Shown here piece after piece: positions 6,278 through 12,973 of a stretch of DNA of 12,973 nt. The notes beneath the pieces are model-generated. The model worked only from the letters and a program-made list of their open reading frames with translations, ran no database searches and was not told the origin of the DNA. Source of the stretch: Nitrospira sp. (GTDB lineage Bacteria > Nitrospirota > Nitrospiria > Nitrospirales > Nitrospiraceae); assembly GCA_025363325.1 (NCBI GenBank), contig JANYEF010000071.1, forward strand, positions 1 through 12,973, read 5' to 3'. A program made the position numbers and the translations under genes. Numbering within the stretch: position 1 is the first letter of the stretch; each line of letters starts with the position of its first letter.

Positions 6278-6365
6278 GGTTCTTCTGGTTTGTTTGGTTT
6301 GTCTCGTTTATTTGGTTGGACCGACTACCAGATAAACCAGAGCAACCAGATAAACCAGATGAACC
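6278..6365. repeat. Periodic hairpin, 9-nt unit, copy 3
   Basis: Arms 6278-6316 and 6327-6365 (39 nt each) match as inverted repeats at 32 of 39 positions with a 10-nt loop. The left arm reads GGTTCTTCT, GGTTTGTTT, GGTTTGTCT, CGTTTATTT; the right arm reads ACCAGATAA, ACCAGAGCA, ACCAGATAA, ACCAGATGA. It starts 10 bp after the symporter stop and ends 41 bp before the PBP start. It could terminate the symporter transcript, although only mixed T runs follow it. Confidence 0.8.
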
Positions 6366-6405
6366 TGTCTATTTTTCGGTTATGCTGTGGTGAGGTTCAA
6401 GAATC

Positions 6406-8703
6406 GTGAATAGACCTGCACAATGGGTGAAATATGTTGGCATGGTCCTGGCGGGCCTCGTCGCCGCGCTTGGCCTCGTCGTTGTGGTCTATGGCGCGTA
6501 TTTGACGACCTTTCTTGAGCTGCCCAAGAGCGACGAGCATCCTCCTCTGCGTCTGTACAGTGGACCCTTCCTGCTGCAACCTGATCTCTCGATTGCGCAC
6601 AGCCACCTTCTTGAGCGGCTGCAACGGTTGGGCTATCGACGAGTGACAGTGCCCGTGCAGTCTCCCGGGGACTATCAGCTGACCGATGATGCCCTGACGG
6701 TCTATCTCCATCCGCAGCCGGAGGGCTATGTCGGCGCGACGATGGTGACGTTGATGTTGGATCAGGGGCGAGTGACGGATGTCCTGTCTCCGCTTGATGG
6801 GACCGCGCTCTTTTCCATCTTTCTGGAACCGGAACTCCTGAGTGGTGTGCGTGGTGAGTCGCGCCAAGTGCGCGAATGGATTCCGTTGGCGCAGATTCCT
6901 CCCCGGATCATTGAGACGGTCCTGACCATCGAAGATCGCCGGTTCTATTCCCATTTCGGCATCGATCCGGTTGCCGTAGGCCGGGCGATTTGGACCAATT
7001 TCACGAAAGGCGGTGTGGTGCAGGGCGGCAGCACCATCACGCAGCAACTGGCGAAGAATTTATTTTACTCGCCGCAGCGGACGATGGGACGAAAATTCAA
7101 GGAGGCCCTGGCGGCGCTGGTACTGGAAGTGAAGTATACGAAACAGAACATCCTCGAAAGCTATCTGAATGAAATCTATCTCGGGCAGGCGGGATTCGTC
7201 TCCATCTATGGGGTGAGCGAGGCAGCCCATCGCTATTTCGGCAAGACCCTTCAGGAATTGACGGTCGAAGAGGTTGCGATGATCGCAGGCCTGATCAAGG
7301 GGCCAAACAGTTACGCGCCGATGAAACATCCTGAGCTGGCGAAGCAGCGGCGTGATGTTGTGTTGCGGCGGCTGCGGGAGACAGGTCTCCTGACGGAAGA
7401 GGCCTGGAATCGTTCTGTCCATGAACCGGTGCGCGCGACTCCGTCAGAGGACGTCCTGACCGATGCGCCCTACTTCGTCGATGCCGTGCTTCGGCAGGTG
7501 GAAGAAGCCGGCGTGGTCCCCTTGCCGGAGGGCTTGCGGATTGATAGCACGCTCGATCCCATGATCCAGCAGGCGGCCACCGAATCACTGGAGAAGGGAC
7601 TGGCCAAGTTAGAGGCTACGCATCCCCATCTCAACGGTCCACTGGAACCGATGCAAGGGGCGGTGGTGGTGCTCGATCCCAAGACCGGGTCTGTGCTGGC
7701 GTTGGTCGGAGGGCGGGACTACCGGCGGAGCCAATTCAATCGCGCCGTTCAGGCGCGGCGGCAGCCGGGCTCTCTCTTCAAACCCTTCGTCTATCTTGCG
7801 GCGCTGGAAGCGGCCCGTGAGGGTCAAGCCGGCCACTTGACCGCGGCGAGCTTGTTGGCGGACGAGCCGGTGACGTTTGAATCGGAGGCCGGTTCCTGGT
7901 CTCCGCAGAACTACGACAAACAATTTCACGGGCCTGTCACGTTGCGGAATGCGTTGGAGCAGTCGTTCAATGTGCCGGCGGTACAGGCGGCCAAGGCCGT
8001 GGGGACCAAGCCGATCGTGCAGCTGCTGCACCGCCTTGGCGTGACGAGTGCCATCGGCGATGATCTTTCGTCGGTGGCCTTGGGCAGTTCGTCAGTGTCG
8101 TTGATGGAAATCACCGCGGCGTATGGAGCGGTCGCCAACGGAGGAATCGCCGTCCAGCCGACCACGGTGCGATCGACGCGGGATCGGCAGGGAGACATCG
8201 TCTGGAATACCGTGCCGGATCGGCAACAGGCGACCTCGCCGCAAGGAGCCTATGTGTTGACGTCTCTCCTCGAAGGCGTCATCCAGCGTGGCACTGCGAG
8301 CAAAGCCAAAGTGATCGGACTCCAAGGCGCGGTGGCCGGGAAAACCGGCACCACCGACGGCTATCGCGACGCCTGGTTCGTGGGCTACACGTCCGACGTG
8401 GTGATCGGGGTCTGGGTGGGGTTCGACGATGAACGACCTCTGCGTCTCACGGGATCGCAGGCGGCTCTGCCGATTTGGATGGATCTCGCGCGCCGGGTGA
8501 TCCCGCCCACTGTCCCCGCATTCATGATGCCGCCAGGTGTGGTCACCCGCGACATCGATCCGAAGACCGGGCAGTTGGCCACGTTTCAGTGTCCCGAGCA
8601 GGTATCGGAGGTGTTCATCGAGGGCACGGAGCCTACCGTCTATTGTGAGGTGCATGGAGGGGGGATATGGGAACGGCTCAGGCATACTTTTGGATTCTCC
8701 TAG
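6406..8703 (+). CDS. mrcB: Bifunctional peptidoglycan glycosyltransferase/transpeptidase, PBP1b type
   Basis: 765-residue class A penicillin-binding protein that polymerises lipid II and cross-links the strands on the periplasmic side of the inner membrane. Short cytoplasmic N-terminus, one TM helix (about 10-32), then a UB2H-like domain (about 65-150), the feature that points to PBP1b. GT51 domain about 155-335: EDRRFYSHFGIDP with catalytic Glu176, GGSTITQQLAKN (207-218), RKFKEALAALVLE with Glu233, and ESYLNEIYLG (251-260). Transpeptidase domain about 415-700: SLFK with nucleophile Ser456 and Lys459, SFN (520-522), KTG (646-648). All key residues are present and the length is usual. The start is GTG at 6406, with GAGG about 10 nt upstream; the TM segment supports it. 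First gene of a likely three-gene set with bactofilin and an AI-2E-family protein. Confidence 0.93.
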   Translation: MNRPAQWVKYVGMVLAGLVAALGLVVVVYGAYLTTFLELPKSDEHPPLRLYSGPFLLQPDLSIAHSHLLERLQRLGYRRVTVPVQSPGDYQLTDDALTVYLHPQPEGYVGATMVTLMLDQGRVTDVLSPLDGTALFSIFLEPELLSGVRGESRQVREWIPLAQIPPRIIETVLTIEDRRFYSHFGIDPVAVGRAIWTNFTKGGVVQGGSTITQQLAKNLFYSPQRTMGRKFKEALAALVLEVKYTKQNILESYLNEIYLGQAGFVSIYGVSEAAHRYFGKTLQELTVEEVAMIAGLIKGPNSYAPMKHPELAKQRRDVVLRRLRETGLLTEEAWNRSVHEPVRATPSEDVLTDAPYFVDAVLRQVEEAGVVPLPEGLRIDSTLDPMIQQAATESLEKGLAKLEATHPHLNGPLEPMQGAVVVLDPKTGSVLALVGGRDYRRSQFNRAVQARRQPGSLFKPFVYLAALEAAREGQAGHLTAASLLADEPVTFESEAGSWSPQNYDKQFHGPVTLRNALEQSFNVPAVQAAKAVGTKPIVQLLHRLGVTSAIGDDLSSVALGSSSVSLMEITAAYGAVANGGIAVQPTTVRSTRDRQGDIVWNTVPDRQQATSPQGAYVLTSLLEGVIQRGTASKAKVIGLQGAVAGKTGTTDGYRDAWFVGYTSDVVIGVWVGFDDERPLRLTGSQAALPIWMDLARRVIPPTVPAFMMPPGVVTRDIDPKTGQLATFQCPEQVSEVFIEGTEPTVYCEVHGGGIWERLRHTFGFS

Positions 8704-8765
8704 GCCTCGCTGAGAAGAATAGTGTAAGCTGGCGTCAATGATCGGGTGTGAAGGGGGACTAACGT

Positions 8766-9197
8766 ATGAAAAGTAATAGCTTTGCTGGAGATGACAACAT
8801 TACCCTCTTGGCCAAAGGGGTTTTGTTGAAAGGTGAGATCCATGTTGAAGGGACGGTGCGGATCGATGGCCGCCTCGACGGCGAAATTCAGACCAAGGGG
8901 CAAGTCATCATCGGCGAGGATGGACTGGTGCAGGGAACGATTACGGCCGGCACGGTGGTGAGCAGTGGTCGCATCAAGGCGAAGGTGACCGCCATTGAGC
9001 GAATCCAGTTGATGAAGACGGCGACGCTCATCGGAGAAGTCCATACGCCGGTACTCATCATGGAAGAAGGTGCCAAGCTCCAAGGTGTGACGGATATGGG
9101 GGTGACCGCCTGGCCCGACGAGCTTCCGAAGCTGCCGGGCAGCGTCAGTGATCTCTCCGCACACCGGGCCAAGCAGGTCGTGGTGCTTGATAAATAA
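8766..9197 (+). CDS. Bactofilin family cytoskeletal protein
   Basis: 143-residue bactofilin (polymer-forming cytoskeletal domain). The central region (about 12-110) has the repeating Gly/Val/Ile-rich beta-helix pattern, for example LLKGEIHVEGTVRIDGRLDG followed by IIGEDGLVQGTITAGTVV. Short hydrophilic tails lie on both sides; the C-terminal tail (about 115-143) carries Pro and charged residues. Bactofilins form nucleotide-free filaments at the membrane and often recruit or localise cell-wall enzymes. It begins 62 bp after the class A PBP, same strand, which fits a role in positioning wall synthesis. The start ATG is supported by AAGGGGGA about 8 nt upstream. Confidence 0.92.
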   Translation: MKSNSFAGDDNITLLAKGVLLKGEIHVEGTVRIDGRLDGEIQTKGQVIIGEDGLVQGTITAGTVVSSGRIKAKVTAIERIQLMKTATLIGEVHTPVLIMEEGAKLQGVTDMGVTAWPDELPKLPGSVSDLSAHRAKQVVVLDK

Positions 9198-9258
9198 AGC
9201 GCCCAGCGGCAAAGCGCACCGATAGGTCTGCCGGTTCTCTCCTGTTCGTATCCAATCC

Positions 9259-10356
9259 ATGACGAAGCCGCAGCTCTTCACTGCCGTGTTCTTTGCGCTC
9301 CTTCTGTTGCTCCTGTATCAGATCGCTCTGATGTTTCGGCCGTTTCTCTTCCCCGTTCTCTGGGCCGCGCTCCTTGCCCATCTCACATTTCCACTCCATG
9401 TACGGTTGACGGCGTTCGTTCGTGGCCGGGAGGTCGTTTCGGCCTCCTGTCTTACCCTCTTGGTTCTGGCTCTCGTGGTCATTCCGATTTCGATGCTGGG
9501 GGTGTTATTGGTACGCGAAGCCAGTACTGCCGAACAGACCATTCGCGAGTGGATCTCGAGCGGGGCGCTCCATACGCTGCCGGAGCAATTGGGCACGTGG
9601 CCGGTTATCGGAGGACTCCTCCAGCGGGTCAGTGGCGGCGTGTTACTGACGCCTGATTCCCTGGAACAGGGGCTTCTCTCGGCGGCGACGTTCTTGACCC
9701 GTTTCTTTCTCGATCAGGTCGGCGATCTGCTGAAAAACGCCTTTCTGCTGGTGACGGATTTCTTTCTTATGCTCTTTGCCCTGTTTTTTCTCTTCAAGGA
9801 TGGGAAGCAATGGTTGGCGTCTCTTCAGGAAGTGATTCCACTGGAAGAGTCCCATAAGCAGCGAATCGTCGATCGCATGGATCAGACTATTCGTGCCGTG
9901 GTGAAGGGGATAGGCCTGACCGCGATCGTTCAAGGTCTCGTGGCAGGGCTGGCCTATGTGGTGCTCGGAATACCTTTTCCCGTCGTACTGACGGCGGTGA
10001 CGGTGATCCTTGCGCCGCTTCCCTTCGGAGGGACGGCATTGGTGTGGGGGCCGGTCGTGCTTTACTTCCTCATGGTCGGTCCGCTGTGGAAAGCGCTGGC
10101 CATGTTGGGCTGGGGAATCGGCGTGGTGGTGATGATTGATCAGTTTCTTCGACCCTGGTTGATCGGACAGGCGGCCCAGATCCCCGTGCTCTTTCTCGTA
10201 TTCAGCGTCCTCGGCGGGCTGGCACTCTACGGCCTCATCGGGCTCTTTGTCGGGCCGGTTCTGGTGAGTCTATTGATGACCACCATCCAGATCTATCGGG
10301 AGGAATATCACAACGCTGAAACAGATACACCCGCTGGTCCTGCCACACCGTCGTAG
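9259..10356 (+). CDS. AI-2E / PerM family membrane transporter
   Basis: 365-residue polytopic membrane protein of the AI-2E transporter family (PerM/TqsA/YdiK-like). N-terminal hydrophobic segments at about 8-45 and 60-85, a more polar region at about 90-165, then a helix at about 165-185 and a cluster of helices from about 215 to 350. Landmarks include LFFLFKDGKQWL and, late, the D-x-x-x-R-P block (MIDQFLRPWLIG) and GLIGLFVGPVL, which are family hallmarks. Despite the name, members differ widely: some export autoinducer-2, others act as Na+/H+ antiporters or have unknown substrates, so no substrate is assigned. It lies 61 bp after the bactofilin gene, same strand, and is likely the last gene of that set; a hairpin follows at 10361-10430. 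No obvious Shine-Dalgarno is seen before the ATG at 9259. Confidence 0.9.
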   Translation: MTKPQLFTAVFFALLLLLLYQIALMFRPFLFPVLWAALLAHLTFPLHVRLTAFVRGREVVSASCLTLLVLALVVIPISMLGVLLVREASTAEQTIREWISSGALHTLPEQLGTWPVIGGLLQRVSGGVLLTPDSLEQGLLSAATFLTRFFLDQVGDLLKNAFLLVTDFFLMLFALFFLFKDGKQWLASLQEVIPLEESHKQRIVDRMDQTIRAVVKGIGLTAIVQGLVAGLAYVVLGIPFPVVLTAVTVILAPLPFGGTALVWGPVVLYFLMVGPLWKALAMLGWGIGVVVMIDQFLRPWLIGQAAQIPVLFLVFSVLGGLALYGLIGLFVGPVLVSLLMTTIQIYREEYHNAETDTPAGPATPS

Positions 10357-10360
10357 CCAT

Positions 10361-10430
10361 TTCGTCAATGGTCATCGGTTATTGGGAGGACGGTCGCTCT
10401 TCCCGCCAGTGACCTGTGACCATTGACGAG
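10361..10430. repeat. Periodic hairpin, 7-nt unit, between convergent genes
   Basis: Arms 10361-10385 and 10406-10430 match as inverted repeats at 20 of 25 positions, with a perfect 12-bp core (CGTCAATGGTCA 10363-10374 with 10417-10428). The right arm continues as tandem 7-mers TGACCTG, TGACCAT, TGACGAG, TGACCGC (10410-10437). It fills the gap between the stops of the AI-2E-family gene and the DUF3365 gene and so may act as a bidirectional terminator, although there is no T-tract. Same architecture as the 9-nt hairpins but a different unit. Confidence 0.7.
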
Positions 10431-10442
10431 TGACCGCCTTCC

Positions 10443-11027
10443 CTATTCCAGCGGAATGGTGATGGCGATCCCGCCCATCACATCGTTGAGCTTAAAGTCC
10501 CGTTTCGGGCTGAGCAGATGAGCATTGTGGCAGTCGATACAGGCCTGTGAGACGGCGAGGTCCGGATAGATCGCCTGAAAGTATTGTTGGCGCCCACTGG
10601 TCACGATTCCGGTGACCGGCAGGTCGGGATTCTTCCGAAGAGACTCCAACGCGTTGCGCTCCAGGTCGCTCGCCGGAGCGTTGCGCCGGTAAATCGGCCA
10701 AAGACCGATCAGTCGATACCGGATCCCGCTTCCGTTCTCGGCTGCCAGTTTGCCAGAATGCTGGAGAAACTGGGCCGGCAACATCAGTGCGTTCTCCTGC
10801 TCCCAATGTTCAGACGCCGTGGTGACGCCTTTCGCCTGGAGTCGATTGACGATCTCCGTCGTGTACAGCGTGCGATCGGCCTTGATGACAGCATAGATAT
10901 AGGCCGCCGCTTTCTCCGGCGGGATGCCGGACGATCCAGGGCGTTCCTTTGCGGATAGGGCGTAGGGCTCCCACCAGAGCCCAGAGATTAGCAGGATGCT
11001 GAAAAAGACCGCCAGCTTTGTTCTCAC
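10443..11027 (-). CDS. Periplasmic DUF3365 c-type haem protein
   Basis: 194 residues from the proposed GTG start. Signal peptide 1-26: RTK, hydrophobic core LAVFFSILLISGLWW, then YALSA before KER. The mature part resembles DUF3365 (Tll0287-like), a haem-binding sensor fold also found fused to histidine kinases: ADRTLYTTEIVNRL (50-63), GIRYRLIGLWPIYRRNAP (101-118), and one c-type haem site CIDCH (163-167) followed by GGIAITIPL. Covalent haem and periplasmic location are expected. It lies 161 bp after a Cache-HAMP-PAS histidine kinase on the same strand, so joint redox or ligand sensing is plausible. An upstream in-frame start (ATG near 11237) would overlap the kinase gene and translate the whole mobile element, so GTG 11027 is preferred because it yields a clean signal peptide. 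Residues 1-12 are encoded by the element at 10991-11115; the ribosome-binding site is weak. Confidence 0.8.
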   Translation of the reverse strand: MRTKLAVFFSILLISGLWWEPYALSAKERPGSSGIPPEKAAAYIYAVIKADRTLYTTEIVNRLQAKGVTTASEHWEQENALMLPAQFLQHSGKLAAENGSGIRYRLIGLWPIYRRNAPASDLERNALESLRKNPDLPVTGIVTSGRQQYFQAIYPDLAVSQACIDCHNAHLLSPKRDFKLNDVMGGIAITIPLE

Positions 11028-11115
11028 ATCGCTTAGAGGCTCAACGTACGCAAAGAGTACGATTCGCCTCCTCGCTCGCTGTGGCCGCGCTGGACGGTCT
11101 TTTTGAGCATCCTGC
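10991..11115. mobile_element. MITE-like element, 125-bp copy B
   Basis: Terminal inverted repeats 10991-11016 and 11089-11115 start GCAGGATGCTGAAAAAGACC and, on the other strand, GCAGGATGCTCAAAAAGACC; they differ by one substitution and one inserted base over 26-27 nt. The 72-bp interior has a short hairpin (CGTAC 11045-11049 with GTACG 11057-11061) and no gene of its own. It lies in opposite orientation to copy A at 4569-4812. I recall similar sequence recurring in Nitrospira genomes but could not check this. It overlaps the start of the DUF3365 gene. Confidence 0.72.
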
Positions 11116-11188
11116 GGGCTATTCTGGCCCCACCATGCGCGATATCGCAGCAGCGTATTTTGTAATAATCGAGTTTTCACGCGGCTTA

Positions 11189-12973
11189 TTAGGACGGTGA
11201 GGGCTGCGGCGTAGAGCGAGACGTTGACTCGGTGCATGAAGCCTCCTGTGTGGGTGGCAGAAGAGGAATCACCGGGAGGGTCACGATGCACGAGGTGCCG
11301 CTTCCCTCCTGGCTTTCAATTCTGATGTCCCCTCCAAATTTCTTGATGATCCGGCGCGCAACGGTCAGGCCGAGTCCGGATCCTTCGCCTTGTCCCTTCG
11401 TGGTAAAAAACGGATCGAAAAGTTTTGACAGATGTTGTTTCGGAATGCCGGGGCCTGAGTCCGCGATCGTGGTCACGACGGATGAATCGGTCAGGGATGT
11501 CGAAAGACGCAAGGTACCCTGTCCTTTTACCGCCTGTATGGCATTCATCAACATGTTCGTGAACGCTTGTCTGAGTTGGTCGGGGAGGGCCAGCACGCAG
11601 GTGTCTCCCGCGTACGTTTTCTGGATCGCGAGTCCTGAGGCGTCCATGCTGCCCGTGAGAGTCGCGATGGCTTGATCGAGTTCCCGTTCGAGGTGAACCG
11701 GTTGCCGGTGGTCCGATGTCTCGCGGGCCGCGACGCCGGTGAAGTCTCGAATAATAGCGGCCATTCGGCGGCCATGCTGGACGATATCGCGGGCATAGGA
11801 TCTCACGCGCTCGAGGTTGGCCTCTTCTTCGATGGCTTCTCCCAGTCCGAGAATTCCGAAGAGCGGATTGTTTAACTCATGTCCGATTCCGGCCGTGAGG
11901 GTTCCAAGGCTGCCTGATTTCTCGGCCTGGATGAGCTGGTCTTGGAGACGGCTGTCGTCAGTTGTATCCCTGAAGACAAGGCCGATCCGGTCCTCCCCCT
12001 GGTTTCTCCCCGCCATGTGGAACCACTGATAGTGATACCGGCGGGGCCCTATCTGAATCTCCTGTCGGTTGTGTGGTTCCGCCGTTCCCATCATGGGAGC
12101 CAACGGGTCTCGGGCGGTGCTGACGACAGCGGCTTCCTCTGCCCCAGATGCGATCGCGACATCGTCTCCGCTCCGCGCACGTCTGAATTCTTTTCGCAGG
12201 TGCTCTCGTACCGCGGCATCGACGGGGAGTATATCGAACAACGGGATTGAGTGGGTTGAATCAAGTATGGCCTGAAAGGAGTCGCGTCCGACCCGGTTGA
12301 TGTACTGCACCTGTTCGTCGTGATTGACCATGATGATCGGGGTTGGGACGGCATCCAGGATCTGGTCCGTCGAGTGAATCAGGGACTCTACTTGTTGCGT
12401 TTTGATGGTCACTTGATCGGTCAGGCCTGCAAAGGCGGCCTCCAATTGGCGATTCATCCGATTGAATTCGTCGGCCAGATCCTGAAGCTCATCGCCGGTC
12501 TGAATGTCGATGGGCTGCCGAAGTTCCCCGCGCCCGATCAATTGTGCCGCTGCCTGTAATCGGCGCACCGGCATGACAATACGATTGGCCGCAAGGTAGC
12601 CGAGAGACGTCATCAATCCGACGGCGACGAGACTGAATACGGCCATCCAGGTGAGGAAGTGATGAATCGGAGCAAAGAGTTCGTCAGAGGCTTGCCACAC
12701 GAAGGTGTGCCAGGAGCTTTTCTCTAGATCGCTATTGGTGGCTCGGCTGGTTTCCGGCACCGGGGCGAATCCGATAATTGAGGTCGATTGTCCGCCGTGG
12801 CCATCGCTCGGCGCACTGACCCAGCCGGGAGTAAGTGGCGTGATGAGGGGAATGAGCTGTGGGTCGGAGACCCGGACGCCGGTCGGCAGAATGGGGCAGC
12901 TCATGACGATGCCGCGATGGTCGATCAACATCACATGTCCGGTCTTGCCGAAGCGAATGGGCGCGAGCGAGGG
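11189..12973 (-). CDS. Cache-HAMP-PAS sensor histidine kinase (5' end outside window)
   Basis: 594 residues are visible; the frame is still open at the right edge, so the start, first TM helix and most of the sensor lie beyond. Residues 1 to about 100 look like the end of a periplasmic Cache domain (FGKTGHVMLIDHRGIVMSCP). TM helix about 108-128, HAMP about 130-183, PAS about 200-337, HisKA with phospho-acceptor His365 (GIGHELNNP), and HATPase with N box (MNAIQAVKG, 476-484), G1 DSGPGIP, F box FDPFFTTK and G2 GEGSGLGLT. All catalytic motifs are present, so it should be active: a transmembrane kinase that autophosphorylates and passes phosphate to a response regulator not seen here. The PAS domain has a polar insert (about 268-305). 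The Ser/Thr/Pro-rich tail ends at TAA 11191-11189. The downstream haem protein may be an accessory sensor. Confidence 0.9.
   Translation of the reverse strand, partial: PSLAPIRFGKTGHVMLIDHRGIVMSCPILPTGVRVSDPQLIPLITPLTPGWVSAPSDGHGGQSTSIIGFAPVPETSRATNSDLEKSSWHTFVWQASDELFAPIHHFLTWMAVFSLVAVGLMTSLGYLAANRIVMPVRRLQAAAQLIGRGELRQPIDIQTGDELQDLADEFNRMNRQLEAAFAGLTDQVTIKTQQVESLIHSTDQILDAVPTPIIMVNHDEQVQYINRVGRDSFQAILDSTHSIPLFDILPVDAAVREHLRKEFRRARSGDDVAIASGAEEAAVVSTARDPLAPMMGTAEPHNRQEIQIGPRRYHYQWFHMAGRNQGEDRIGLVFRDTTDDSRLQDQLIQAEKSGSLGTLTAGIGHELNNPLFGILGLGEAIEEEANLERVRSYARDIVQHGRRMAAIIRDFTGVAARETSDHRQPVHLERELDQAIATLTGSMDASGLAIQKTYAGDTCVLALPDQLRQAFTNMLMNAIQAVKGQGTLRLSTSLTDSSVVTTIADSGPGIPKQHLSKLFDPFFTTKGQGEGSGLGLTVARRIIKKFGGDIRIESQEGSGTSCIVTLPVIPLLPPTQEASCTESTSRSTPQPSPS

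Noticed and set aside
3831..6365. CRISPR array
   Set aside because: Units are 9 nt, degenerate, arranged as inverted arms, without 25-40 nt repeats or unique spacers and without cas genes.
6366..6392. Third degenerate element end (CTATTTTTCGGTTATGCTG) beside hairpin copy 3
   Set aside because: Similarity to the terminal repeat is limited to a T-run and a few bases, which can arise by chance.
6397..7047. A 216-codon minus-strand open frame
   Set aside because: Antisense to the PBP1b gene; composition (His, Arg, Gln rich) is typical of shadow frames in GC-rich DNA.
8092..8685. A 197-codon minus-strand open frame
   Set aside because: Antisense to the transpeptidase domain of the PBP, without recognisable motifs or start signals.
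10443..11291. Longer 282-codon version of the DUF3365 protein
   Set aside because: The extension overlaps the kinase gene by about 100 bp and translates the complete mobile element. Its N-terminus is not a convincing signal peptide, whereas GTG 11027 gives one.

Overview
The window looks chromosomal and bacterial, GC-rich, with Gram-negative envelope genes (PBP1b-type transglycosylase/transpeptidase, bactofilin, periplasmic FKBP-type proteins, a periplasmic haem protein beside a sensor kinase). Gene content and the style of the intergenic repeats suggest a Nitrospira-like member of Nitrospirota. That assignment is from memory of similar genomes and was not tested.

Layout. Positions 1-1572 (minus): an ABC-F ATPase, Uup-like, cut by the left edge. 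1573-2033: non-coding, with a candidate promoter for that gene and a small palindrome. 2034-3790: a tandem duplication of a whole transcription unit, each copy with promoter region, secreted FKBP-type prolyl isomerase and 3' stem-loop (minus). The copy nearer the left edge has lost several isomerase active-site residues. 3912-4403 (minus): a small secreted coiled-coil protein with a Tyr/His/Arg-rich tail. 4404-4847: an intergenic region filled with repeats. 4848-6268 (plus): a sodium:solute symporter split by one frameshift. 6406-10356 (plus): PBP1b-like enzyme, bactofilin and AI-2E/PerM-family membrane protein, probably one envelope-related operon. 10443-12973 (minus): a Cache-HAMP-PAS sensor histidine kinase, cut by the right edge, followed by a stand-alone DUF3365 c-type haem protein that may work with it.

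The most unusual content is non-coding. (1) Three intergenic hairpins (3831-3894, 4468-4549, 6278-6365) have arms built from a degenerate 9-nt tandem unit. (2) A related hairpin between convergent genes (10361-10430) is built from a 7-nt unit. (3) A MITE-like element with ~26-bp terminal inverted repeats is present as a 125-bp copy (10991-11115), a 244-bp copy (4569-4812) and a solitary end (3791-3816). The 125-bp copy appears to supply the GTG start and most of the hydrophobic core of the haem protein's signal peptide. The 244-bp copy ends at a -10-like hexamer just upstream of the symporter. Two of the three 9-nt hairpins lie within about 20 bp of an element end, so the repeat families may be linked.
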